Below, piece by piece: positions 1-12,700 of a DNA stretch of 64,000 bases. Position 1 is the first letter of the stretch; each line of letters opens with the position of its first letter. The notes beneath the pieces were generated by a model. That model did no database searches. It saw only the letters and a list, made by a program, of their open reading frames with translations, and was not told where the DNA came from. The stretch is taken from positions 52,829,676 through 52,893,675 of the forward strand of contig CM049311.1 of assembly GCA_026874595.1 (NCBI GenBank). The letters are read 5' to 3'. Made by a program: the position numbers and the translations under genes. Origin of the DNA: Sipunculus nudus. Taxonomy: Eukaryota; Annelida; Sipuncula; Golfingiida; Sipunculidae.

Positions 1-156
1 CAGACTTGGGATTTTCCAGAATACTTTCATCCAGTAAAATCTGGCAAAACATAAAGTCAACTTATAACTCTGATGTAATTGTGACCTACTTTGAGTCATC
101 CAATAAGGTTTAGCTTTTATGACGAAATGCAGAAATATGGATATGTACATCTCATA

Positions 157-376
157 TGTCACATGACAGCTCTGTAACAAAACTATCTGTAGTGCGCACA
201 GAGAGTCAGAGAGAGAGAGAGGGACCATGTCTAGCTGGGCACTGCAGGGCCTCAGCAAAGACTGTCCCAGACCTCTTGCTATTGAATAAAGACTTCTGTC
301 ATCAAACTGGTCTTGGAACATTGTCAGCCACACGCATCAGCACCTGTATATGATACAGGTGGGGACATTCCCTACA
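157..376 (+). repeat. Possible solo LTR fragment
   Basis: The segment starts TGTCACATGACAG, has a (GA)n tract, an AATAAA signal near 285 and ends CCTACA, the TG...CA plus poly(A)-signal layout of a retrotransposon LTR. No second LTR, primer-binding site or clean target duplication is visible, so this is weak. Confidence 0.25.
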
Positions 377-397
377 ACCCCCCCATCTTGTATCATT

Positions 398-3054
398 ATC
401 ATCAGCATGTTGGCTGGTCATGTAACGTCAGCAAACTGTACACTGAATTACCTGGTAACTCTGTCAGTTACTTTGATCATCAGCATGTTGGCTGGTCATG
501 TAACATCAGCAAACTGTACACTGAATTACCTGGTAACTCTAACAGTTACTTTGATCACCAGCATGTTGGCTGGTCATGTAACATCAGCAAACTGTACACT
601 GGATTACCTGGTAACTCTGTCAGTTACTTTGATCATCAGCATGTTGGCTGGTCATGTAACGTCAGCAAACTGTACACTGAATTACTTGGTAACTCTGTCA
701 GTTACTTTGATCACCAGCATGTTGGCTGGTCATGTAACGTCAGCAAACTGTACACTGAATTACCTGGTAACTCTGTCAGTTACTTTGATCACCAGCATGT
801 TGGCTGGTCATGTAACATCAGCAAACTGTACACTGAATTACCTGGTAACTCTAACAGTAACTTTGATCACCAGCATGTTGGCTGGTCATGTAACATCAGC
901 AAACTGTACACTGAATTACCTGGTAACTCTAACAGTTACTTTGATCACCAGCATGTTGGCTGGTCATGTAACATCAGCAAACTGTACACTGAATTACCTG
1001 GTAACTCTAACAGTTACTTTGATCACCAGCATGTTGGCTGGTCATGTAACATCAGCAAACTGTACACTGGATTACCTGGTAACTCTGTCAGTTACTTTGA
1101 TCATCAGCATGTTGGCTGGTCATGTAACGTCAGCAAACTGTACACTGAATTACCTGGTAACTCTGTCAGTTACTTTGATCACCAGCATGTTGGCTGGTCA
1201 TGTAACATCAGCAAACTGTACACTGGATTACCTGGTAACTCTGTCAGTTACTTTGATCATCAGCATGTTGGCTGGTCATGTAACATCAGCAAACTGTACA
1301 CTGAGTTACCTGGTAACTCTAACAGTTACTTTGATCACCAGCATGTTGGCTGGTCATGTAACGTCAGCAAACTGTACACTGAATTACCTGGTAACTCTAA
1401 CAGTTACTTTGATCACCAGCATGTTGGCTGGTCATGTAACATCAGCAAACTGTAAACTGAGTTACCTGATAACTCCAATAGTTCCTTTTATCATCAGCAT
1501 GTTGGCTGGTCATGTAACGTCAGCAAACTGTACACTGAATTACCTGGTAACTCTGTCAGTTACTTTGATCATCAGCATGTTGGCTGGTCATGTAACATCA
1601 GCAAACTGTACACTGAGTTACCTGGTAACTCTAACAGTTACTTTGATAACCAGCATGTTGGCTGGTCATGTAACATCAGCAAACTGTACACTGGATTACC
1701 TGGTAACTCTGTCAGTTACTTTGATCATCAGCATGTTTGCTGGTCATGTAACGTCAGCAAACTGTACACTGAATTACCTGGTAACTCTAACAGTTACTTT
1801 GATCACCAGCATGTTGGCTGGTCATGTAACGTCAGCAAACTGTACACTGAATTACCTGGTAACTCTAACAGTTACTTTGATCATCAGCATGTTGGCTGGT
1901 CATGTAACATCAGCAAACTGTACACTGGATTACCTGGTACCTCTAACAGTTCCTTTTATCATCAGCATGTTGGCTTGTCATGTAACATCAGCAAACTGTA
2001 CACCGGATTACCTGGTAACTCCAATAGTTCCTTTTATCATCAGCATGTTGGCTGGTCATGTAACATCAGCAAACTGTACACTGGATTACCTGGTAACTCT
2101 GTCAGTTACTTTGATCATCAGCATGTTGGCTGGTCATGTAACATCAGCAAACTGTACACTGAGTTACCTGGTAACTCTAACAGTTACTTTGATCACCAGC
2201 ATGTTGGCTGGTCATGTAACGTCAGCAAACTGTACACTGAATTACCTGGTAACTCTAACAGTTACTTTGATCACCAGCATGTTGGCTGGTCATGTAACAT
2301 CAGCAAACTGTACACTGAGTTACCTGGTAACTCCAATAGTTCCTTTTATCATCAGCATGTTGGCTGGTCATGTAACGTCAGCAAACTGTACACTGAATTA
2401 CCTGGTAACTCTGTCAGTTACTTTGATCATCAGCATGTTGGCTGGTCATGTAACATCAGCAAACTGTACACTGAATTACCTGGTAACTCTAACAGTTACT
2501 TTGATCACCAGCATGTTGGCTGGTCATGTAACGTCAGCAAACTGTACACTGAATTACCTGGTAACTCTAACAGTTACTTTGATCATCAGCATGTTGGCTG
2601 GTCATGTAACATCAGCAAACTGTACACTGGATTACCTGGTACCTCTAACAGTTCCTTTTATCATCAGCATGTTGGCTTGTCATGTAACATCAGCAAACTG
2701 TACACCGGATTACCTGGTAACTCCAATAGTTCCTTTTATCATCAGCATGTTGGCTGGTCATGTAACATCAGCAAACTGTACACTGAATTACCTTGTAACT
2801 CTAACAGTTACTTTGATCATTAGCATGTTGGCTGGTCATGTCACATCAGCAAACTGTACACTGGATTACCTGGTAACTCTAACATTTCCTTTTATCATCA
2901 GCATGTTGGCTGGTCATGTAACGTCAGCAAACTGTACACTGTATTACCTGGTAACTCTAACAGTTCCTTTTATCATCAGCATGTTGGCTGGTCATGTAAC
3001 ATCAGCAAACTGTACACTGGATTACCTGGATACTCTAACAGCTAATATGATCAT
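398..3054 (+). repeat. 78-bp minisatellite, about 34 copies
   Basis: The unit begins CATCAGCATGTTGGCTGGTC and repeats head to tail every 78 bp. Variation is concentrated in three sub-blocks (GTCAGTTACTTTGAT, AACAGTTACTTTGAT and AACAGTTCCTTTTAT versions) that recur in mixed order, showing block duplication. Because 78 is divisible by 3 and two + frames of the unit lack stops, it gives long open frames (one of 907 codons). These have no gene context and are treated as by-products. On the gene strand each unit has CCAG|GTAATT, a donor-like site, but no VPS13D coding match. Confidence 0.95.
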
Positions 3055-3509
3055 CAAAGTAGTATCCCCATAATTTCAAAATCCAGCCTGTGACATCCAG
3101 GTATCAGTGTGTATGGAAAATGGCAGCCCCCATGAGGAGTTTTAACAAAGTGGGAGAAATAAACCTGTCAGGGTTTTATAAGAGCATTGAGAGGCAACAT
3201 GAGACTCAACAGAGAGAGTTTTGATCAAGCGAACTTGTATAAGCATAGTTTAAAGTGGAATAACTTTTTTTGGGATCTCACCCAAATCCTCAAATTACAG
3301 TAGGAATGGTAGAATGCTACAAGAATAATCAGTCTGGCAAAAGCAGAAAAGTTAAGTATACACTTAGATTAACCTGATATCATCAGTTAAATTGAACTCA
3401 GTATCTTTGCCATTTCCACTATATTAATACCACTGACAACTACAGTGGTTTGAAAAACTGACACCTTTCTAAAGACCTGTTTTCTCTGTAATAAGATCAC
3501 TGAACTCAC

Positions 3510-3749
3510 ATGTATCCTTGGGTCTTGTAGGTTGTCGAGTAGTTTTCGCTCCAGCTGCTCAATGGGTTCCCCAAAGTTATGACTGAGAAGTCCTCTTATG
3601 AGCTTATACTGCTCCACGTCGATGGAGCAGTGGACAGAGGACAGACTTCCCATGAAGCTCAGGTCAGGTGCGGTGTGGCTCAGGCTGCTCTCAAGGTTAC
3701 GCTCTACTTGTAACGCCAGGTGGCAGCACTCCTTCAGTAGACTGTTACC
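3510..3749 (-). CDS. VPS13D: VPS13D exon 35 (last exon found in the window)
   Basis: 240 nt, codons 2282-2361, acceptor CTGACAG, donor GTGAGT. It encodes [20 protein letters not shown] and [20 protein letters not shown] through LQDPRIH, matching CRLKLQVERNLDKEISHTVP ... LQDPRIH of human. Exon 36 was not found before position 1. Confidence 0.96.
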
Positions 3750-6700
3750 CTGTCAGCACCAATTACAAAATAAGTTTCCCACCATCCTCCTTGTTCTCCA
3801 AAAGGTTAAATGGCATTTTGTTAATGACTGAGATATCTGTAATTGTCTTAGCTAAATGAAATTGAGAAAGCAATGTCTTAAGTTTACATTTGAAGAATCT
3901 GAATTACTCAGCACAAATTATAATAACTGGCTTAGCTGGATTTTACACCATTAAAAAACAACTAGATGTGTCAGAACGACACGAATGCCCCCGCCTGGGG
4001 CAAATTAGAAACATTTGTTAAATTTTGAAAAATTGTTTAAGTTCAGGAGGTGTCGTATGGTCAAAAGTAGGTCAACAAGGGCAAAATGCAAACTCAATCT
4101 ATAAAGGGTCATTATCAAGCAACACACCAAAAATCAGGCCAGTATATGCAGGCATAGTGAAAAAAGTCCATACAAAGTCTTTCATGAAATTTTCTATGTT
4201 TAGGAGCCGTAAAACAATCAAAAGCAGGTCAACTGGGACAAAACGTGCACTCGATCTGTAATGGGTCAATATCTGCCCACACCAAAAATCAGGCCAATAT
4301 CTGCAGGCATTGAGGAAAAAAGTCCATACAAAGTCTTTCATGAAATTTTCTATGTTTAGGAGCCGTAAAACAATCAAAAGTAGGTCAACTGGGACAAAAT
4401 GCGAACTTGATCTGTAACGGGTCAATATCTGCCCACACACCAAAAATCAGGCCAGTATCTGCAGGCATTGAGGAAAAAAGTCCATACATAGTCTCTCATG
4501 AAATTTTCTATGTTTAGGATTCGTAAAACAATCAAAAGTAGGTCAACCGGGACAAAATGCGAACTCGATCTGTAACTGTCATTATCTGCACACACATAAA
4601 AAATCAGGGTGGTATCTGCAGGCATTGAGGGAAAAAAGTCTGTACATATGCATATGTTATGAAAATTTCTATTTTTCATGAAATTTTCTAAGTTCAGGAG
4701 CCGTAAAACGGTCAAAAGTAGGTCAACTGGGACAAAACAAGAACTCGATCTGTAACTGGTCATTATCTGCCTACACACCAAAAATCAGACCCGTATCTGC
4801 AGGCACTGTGAAAAACTAGATGTGTCGGAACGACACGAATGCCCCCGCCTTGGGCAAATTAGAAACATTTGTAAAATTTGGAAAATTTTTTAAGTTCAGG
4901 AGGTGTCGTATGGTCAAAAGTAGGTCAACAAGGGCAAAATGCAAACTCGATTTGTAACGGGTCATTATCAAGCAACACACCAAAAATCATGCCAGTATAT
5001 GCAGGCATTGTGAAAAAAAGTCCATACATGTGCATTTTCCATAAAAATTTCTGTCTTTCATGAAATTTTCTATGTTTAGGATCCGTAAAACAATCAAAAG
5101 TAGGTCAACCAGGATGAAACGCAAACTCGATCTGTAACTGTCATTATCTGCCCACACCAAAAAAATCAGGGTGGTATCTGCAGGCATTGAGGAATAAAAG
5201 TCAGTACATATGCATTTGTTATGAAAATTTATATTTTTCATGAAACTTTCTATGTTCAGGAGCAGTCAAATGGTCAAAAGTAGGTCTACTGAGACAAAAC
5301 AAGAACTCGATCTGTAACTGGTCATTATCTGCCTACACACCAAAAATCAGGCCCATATCTGCAGGCACTGCGAAAAAAAGTCCATACATGTGCACCTTTT
5401 TTATGAAATTTTCTATGTTAGAGCACTGTCAAACGGTCAAAAATAGGTCAACTGGGACAAAACGTGAACTCCATCTGTAACTGGTCAATATCTGCTGACA
5501 CACCAAAATTCAGGCCAATATCTGCAGGCATTGCGAAAAAACGTCTGTACATGTGTATTTGTCATGAAATTTCATATTTTTCATGAAATTTTCTAAGTTT
5601 AGGAGCCGTAAAACGGCCAAAAGTCGGTCAACTGTGACGAAACGCAAACTCGATCTGTAACTGGTCATTATCTGCCCACACACCAAAAATCAGGCCAATA
5701 TCTGCCGGCATTGCAATAAAAAGTCCGCACATGTGTATTTGTCATGAAAATTTCTATTTTTTCATGAAATTTTCTAAGTTCAGGAGCCGTAAAACGGTCA
5801 AAAGTAGGTCAACCGGGGGGAAAGGCGAACTTGATCTGTTACTGGTCATTATCTGCCCACACAACAAAAATCAGGCCAATATCTGTAGGCATTGCGAAAA
5901 AAGTCTGTACAATTGTTTGATTTCGGAATGATGGAAGGACGGAATGACGGACATGGGTGAAACTATATACCCCGGCCACTTTGTGGCGGGGGCATAAAAA
6001 TTTCCCTATTCCCAGTAGCATTGTTATTTTTTTATGCCCCCGGGTTTCGTCCTGGTTGACCTACTTTTGACCGTTTTACAGCTCCTAAACTTAGAAAAAT
6101 TCATGAAAAATAGAAATTTTCATGACAAATACACATGTACATCTTTTTTAAGCCCTTAGCTCATAGGCTGATGGGCTATTGTTGTCACCCACGCTGTCCG
6201 TCTGTCCGTCCGTCCATCTGTCTGTCCGGTGTCTGTCCGTGCGTCCGTTCCGCGGCTTTTACCTTGTGAGTGGGATATCTCTAAAAGGATTCACCGTTGG
6301 AATTTTATTTCATCAGTGAAGATGTATATCGATAAAATCTCGGTCAAGTTCGAAGATGGGTGCCCTTGACCCATTTTTCTACATTTTAGAGCTTATTAAA
6401 GAAAAACACTCAGAAGTTTATATCTCAGGAACCATTGTGTGGATTTTCACAAAACCTACTATGATCATTGGGACTGATGGTCTGTATGTGCTGCACAATT
6501 TTGGTGGCGCCACCTGCAATTTCTGATTTTTTATTGAAATTTTATCGGATTTTTTCAATTTTGGCCTTTTGTGCAGGATATCTTCAAAGGTATTCAACAC
6601 AGGAACTTCATTTCTTCAGTGCTATTGCATTATATTTACAAAATCTTGGTCAAGTTCAAAGATGGGTGATCTTGACCTACTTTTCAAGGTCATAGAGCTT

Positions 6701-9700
6701 AGTATAGAAAAAAACTTAGGAGCTTATTTCTCAGGAAGCATTTGGTGGATTGTTATGAAACATGGTATATACCTCTCCAATTTAAATTTATAAATGATTA
6801 TCAACTTTGCTAATATTCTAGTTTCGCAATGCAATGCTTACAGATACGGGCCTAATGTTTGGTCTGTGGGCGCATAATGACCACTTACAGATCATGTTTG
6901 CGTTTCGTCCCAGTTAACCTATTTTTCAACATATGACAGATCCTGAACATAGAAAATTTCATGAAAGACAGAAATTTTCATGAAAAACGACATATATGGA
7001 CTTTTTTTCACAACGCCTGCAGATACTGGCCTGATTTTTGGTGTGTTGCTTGATAATGACCCTTTACAGATCGAGTTTGCATTTTGCCCTTGTTGACCTA
7101 CTTTTGAACACCTCCTGAACTTAAAAATGTTTACAAAATTTAACAAATGTTTCTAATTTGCCCCAGGCAGGGCATCAGTGTCGTTCCGACACATCTAGTT
7201 TTTTTTTTTTTTTTTACAAAATTTTCTGATAGTGTTTTCAAGGAGGCAGAAATACTGATTGATCAAAGTTCTATCTACAGAAAGTATGAAGATCACCTGA
7301 AGGAGAACAGATTATTACCATAATTAAAAAAATAATTTATATTGTAAATGACCCATAAATCACAGAGACTTCCTATCAAGTATACACCTGTGTCCTCAAA
7401 AATTAGGTATTACAGTTCTCCTCTAAATAATAAAATCTTATCAGAATAAATCAAATCAATACCAAAAACCACATCCACAGAAATTGTCTATGGTAAGCTG
7501 CATATTGCCTTACATGTTGTCCTCGTTTTAACAGAGCTGTAACAATCACTGTTACATTATGATACACCGTCATATATCATTATCGTAGGACTCTGAATCT
7601 AAACACTGACACTATTATGTATGGTAACAACGTAATGTATTGTGGGTGAAGTATCATGATACGTATCATGGGGTGAGACAATGTATCATTTCAGCTCTAG
7701 CAGAGTCACTCATGACTCAGCCAGGCCCACTAACCTGCTTTTTCACAACAAATGATGGGAACACCATAGTGACATCTCCAGCCATGTACACACAGCGATC
7801 TTTCTTGATGAGCTCCGCAGAGAACAGATCCATGTCAGCCATATCTACAGACATGATATCTAGGAGACAGCGGTAATCCTGACTTGTGGCCTCAACCTCC
7901 GCTTTCTCTGATAATGGTGACTCCATCTCATCGTTCCTAAAGTCATATTCAAATGAACCATAGAAGCTCTGGGTCATGGGGTCACTCTGTGATGATGACC
8001 CTGACCTTGACCTCTGTAACGATGCTATCTTCTCCTCTTTGGTTTTCTCTCTGATGTACCTGATTGTTCCGTCATCACCGTCATGCAGGAACTTGTTTTT
8101 GATTGTCAGCGTGCCCAGGTTTGCCACGAGAATGTTGTTTGATCGAGAGCTCATTGGAATCAGGATAATTGGGGCCCCAGCTTCAATGTCCATTTTGATA
8201 CGAGCTCCTCGGAAGGCTTTCTCAGCCACCTGAAACAAATATAAAATTTAATTAAACGAAAGTGCATTCCTTTAAGTTCCTGTTTGTTTTAAGTAATGAA
8301 AGCAGTACAGACAGTGGTTGATCTAAGTAATAACAGAGTGGGCAGCAGCCCTCGACCTCACAATCTATATAAACAGGCAGAGAGGACAGGAATCTGTTAT
8401 TTTATATCTGCGTTTATTAAAAAATAAAATGGTTGCAAATTAATGGCTAGTTCACCTTTTTCCCAGCAGATGCCGCTCTCATCCTGCCGAGGACATCTTG
8501 GAGCTGCATGAAGTTTTGAGCAAAGGCCAGGAGCTCCTGCATGAAACGATGTGTATGTACCACCCAGACCGACGACATCCTCAGCCGGATGTTGATGTCA
8601 TGGTCACGCAGCAGGTCCGGGTCCGGAGTACCATACCTAAAATCATACACTATTTATAATTACAGGGTAAATGTACATTATTTTTTTATTATATACAATT
8701 TTTAATTACAGGGTAAATGTACTTTATTTTTTTTCACACTAATCATGATTACAGCATAAATGTACTTTATTTTTTATCATATACAATTTATAATTACAGG
8801 ATAGATGTACTTCATTTTTATCACATGCGATTACAACTACAGGGTAAATGGTCCAAATTTTAATCAAATTAAATTTTTTAGTTACAGGGTAAATATATAA
8901 AGTCTATTTGAGTCATGTGTCATATCAATAGTTAACAATAATATATAGGTTTGACAATATTTGTTGGGCATTTACATTTATATAATCACTGTTATACATC
9001 CAATCCATATCAAGAAAGCATGATCAGTTATATGGTCACCTCCCCCAATAATATTCATGACCAAAAAATCTTGTCATCTTCTGGCTTGTTCATATATGAA
9101 TGGGTTTATGAAATCCCCCCCCCCCCCCATTCCCTCCCTGTGAATGGTGGTTTTGTTAGTAAACTGTTGTGAGCTTTTCTGTATTAATGAGAATTTTCTC
9201 TGTTAAAGTTTATACGCCAGAGTAAGCAAACTGAAAATTTTCCCTTATTGGGCCAATTATCCCCCAACCCGCCTCGTTCCCGTGTATCTAGGTCAAACTT
9301 CCGTTTCCTGTAGTCACTTTTTTCGATGGCGGAATGAAGTGGACTGGGAGGGAGCGTTGTTTGTAATACAGAAAAGCTCACAACAGTTTACTAACAAAAC
9401 CACCATTCACAGGGAGGGAAGGGGGGGGGGGGGGTTTATTACGTAAACATAATTGTGAGCGGTTTCTGTATTAATGAGAATATAACAGATAAACCTTGGG
9501 GAGGGGATACCTACCTGGAAAGAAGGAATGAGGAGAACATCATTGCTGGGATGGAGCAGACGAAGACGTCGCCGCCGGAACAGACGTAGAAAGCGAGGAC
9601 GGTCTGGAAAACTGTAGTACCTCGCTCGCCGCAATCACAGGGCCCAAGGAATAAAGGCCGGAGGCTTGTAACTTGACATCCTTGAGATAAAAGCGGGTGA

Positions 9701-12700
9701 AGGTAGAAGGCGACTTCCAATAGCCTTTCTTGACCAGTTGATTTGGAGAAAGGGCTCGAATGTCATGAGCCTGATGTGGCTGCTCTAAGGTTGATGGAGA
9801 GGCTGATTCATAGGCGGCGACAATAGTAGCTTTTAGCCACGCACTAATGGTGATAGGGATAATTTCTTTGTTTGAATTGGTGACTTTCGTTGAAATAAAC
9901 AACTTCTTGCGCCCCCCCCCCCTCCCCAGAAAAGAATGAGTAGCTTTAAGATAGTAACGTAAAGCACGAACAACGCAATTGGTAGCCCCGTAACGGTACT
10001 GACCATTAGGGAGGGCCGGAACGTGCCAAGGTGACGGAAGATCATCGAAATTTTGGTTCTTTTTATAAAAGTCAGGAGGGAAATGTAGGGTGGCCAACGA
10101 ACCGTCGGCCGCAATTTGCGTAAATTTCGAATCAGCCACTACGGCATGAAGCTCAGAGCATCGACCGGCAGATGCAAGAGCAAGGAGGAAAACCGTTTTC
10201 CGAGACAAATGCAGAAGATGTGCTGAACGCAGAGGCTCAAAAGGGGGTCTGTGGAGGTGATGTAAGACAACGTCCAGGTGCCAGGAAGGCGCAACATAGC
10301 AAGGACGAGATGCGCGGGCATGTACCCCCTTGAGAAAATCCGTCACCAACGGATGATGAAGGACACGATCGTGACCTAGCGGACAGAGCACTGACAGCAG
10401 GGTGGCACAATAGCCACGAAGAGACGGATAGGATAAATGTTTATCCTGCAGTAAAAACACAAAGAAATCCAAAACCGCCGCAAGCGACGGATCTAAAGGA
10501 GAGTTTCTGTGGGCAGACGCCCAACCGGTGAAGAGACGCCACCGGGAGTCATAAAGGCGGTCCGAAGAACGGCGACGGGGAGCCGAGGCAAGGAGAGCAG
10601 CCGGACTTGAAATGCCCTGATCCTTGAGGTGTCCGATGAGAGTAAGCATGCGCACAGAGGGCACTACCGAAATGGACGACGTGCTCAAGGGAACGATGTG
10701 AGATCCAGCCTGAGTGGCAGAAGAAGCGGTGGTCGGGAGAGAAGCGAGCGCTACAGAGGAAACCAGGGAGCCGCAGGATGAAACGGGAGGATGAGGAGGA
10801 GATCCGTCTGTTCCGCACTGAACAGGCGGAGTAGGATACGGCGGATGAGATGGTGAACAGGAAATGCGTAGAGAAAACGGTGAGACCACACGGACGGTGG
10901 GGTGTCAGGGAGACGGTTGCGAGGGTGACATAGACGCTTGGGGAAGGCAAGAGAACTGGGGGAGAGGGAAAATCGAACAGATCGAATTCTGGAAGCCCCA
11001 GTCGAGTGAAGAGACCCCGAATGACAGAGAGTGGAAGGACCACCGGCGGAGGTGGAGACGCGGGGCGACAGGAAAGTGCGTCGGCTAGAATGTTCGATAC
11101 GCCCGAAAGATGGACGCACAGATTGAGGCCCGGAGTGAGATACACAGATCGAACAAGAGGTAGGTCTCCTGCATCAGTGAGGGAGACCGAGTACCGCCCT
11201 GCCTGTTTAGATATGCCACGACCGTGGTGTTGTCGGTCCTGACGAGAATGTGACGGCCTAGTAAGTGGTGGGACCAACGGGAGATCGCACGACGGACGGC
11301 TCGAAGTTCTAGGACATTGATATGCAGGAGGCGTTCCGACGGGGACCAGACCCCCGAGGCGCGAAGATCGGCCATATGGGCACCCCAACCGAGGAGAGAC
11401 GCGTCGGTGTATACTGTACAATCGATCTCCTGAGAAAAAGGAACTCCCTGAAGGAGAAAGGGAAGGTCCAGCCAGGGACGAAGGGTGAGCCGAAACGGGA
11501 GGACTGTGGGACGAACCGAGTTTAAACAAAGAAGGCCGTGACGGCGCAGGAGAGACTGAACCGGACGGAGATATAGCCGACCGAACAGGATAAAAGTGGC
11601 GGCCCAGTTGAGAGTGCCGTGCAGAGAAAGCAGCGGCCCGAGAATCTATACACGAGAAAGGAACGAATCTTCTGGCAGGGGTTTGAGAGCAAATTCGCGC
11701 GGGAGAGAGGCAGTCCCGGACGCAAAATCGAGCGTCACACCCAGAAACTGCAGGGACTGGGTGGTAGTGAGCAGGGATTTCTCCGCATTGACAAGAAAGC
11801 CAAGGTTCTGGAGTAAATCGAGAACCTGGGAGCGATGAGTCAGTAAGAGCGAGCGATCGGCCCGATGGACAAGCCAATCGTCCAGATAAGGGAGCACAGA
11901 AAGGCCCTGGGAGCTGAGGTAACGTGTGACTGTGTGAAAGAGCATCGTAAAAATCCAGGGGGCCACATTGATCCCCAATGGGAGGGCCCGGAATTGATAA
12001 ACGCCGTTCTGATAGGCGAACCGAAGAACCGGTTGAGACGATGGATGGATTGGGACCCATTAGGTCTATTCTGAACGCCCAATCCATCCGACTGACCATG
12101 CGGAGAACTGCATGAATATTGAACATCCGAAACGGCAGCGGGGCGATAAACGAATTTAGGCACTTTAGATCTATAATGGGGCGCCACCTCCCGTGCGGCT
12201 TGGGAACTAGAAAGAGGCGAGAGTAAAACCCCATGGTTGATGGGGAAACCTCGAAAATCACCCTCTTGTCGAGCATAGATTGAATCGCCTCCTCCAAAGC
12301 CAGACGTTTGACTGGATCGGATGGAGGAGGAGTGTAGAACGGGTGCAGTGTGACAGGAGGAACGTGCAAAAATGTAAGACGGAAACCGAACTTGATGGTG
12401 CTGAGAACTAAACGATGTGACGTGATGCCCGCCCAAGCGGGAAATGGAGTGCTAAGACGAGCGCCAACCGGACAGAACGAGTCATTTCTTGGCTGAACCC
12501 CTTTTCGAGGAACGACCATGAAAGGGCTGGGAACGGCTGGTACAGCCAGAAGGACGGGAAGACTGAGCTGGGGTGCGACGGCCGAAGAGGGAGCTGTACT
12601 AGAAGGGCGAGACCGCGGGAGGTTGAAGGACGGCGGTGGAGCAAGAGAGGCCGAGCGGAGGCGGGCCTGCCGATCAGCACGCTCCAATAGGCGCTCGAAA

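Larger units (their letters stand above)
1..3509. other. VPS13D intron 35 (partial): 78-bp array, LTR-like scrap, otherwise no gene
   Basis: Positions 1-150 show nothing recognisable. 157-376 is LTR-like. 398-3054 is the tandem array. 3055-3509 is unique AT-rich sequence with no coding signal on either strand. Confidence 0.6.
3750..7734. other. VPS13D intron 34: family B repeat cluster
   Basis: 3750-3958 is unique sequence. 3959-7200 holds two direct copies and one inverted copy of repeat family B, with another repeat (family E) inside the last. 7201-7216 is a T-run. 7217-7734 is AT-rich sequence with nothing recognised. Confidence 0.8.

Noticed and set aside
1-396. VPS13D exon 36 at the left edge
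   Set aside because: No stretch on the minus strand resembles the expected sequence after LQDPRIH; the exon must be outside the window.
350-3073. 907-codon + strand ORF as a repeat-protein gene
   Set aside because: It is produced by a 78-bp minisatellite with no stop in two frames. It lacks flanking gene structure and lies in a VPS13D intron antisense to the gene.
3387-3509. C-terminal extension of the exon 35 ORF past HVSS
   Set aside because: The conserved match stops at LQDPRIH, exactly where a GTGAGT donor occurs.
10549-11990. Downstream part of the 793-codon DIRS frame as RT protein
   Set aside because: RT homology leaves this frame near 12060 and continues in another frame (YLDD, RNase H); the Ser/Pro-rich remainder is a shadow.
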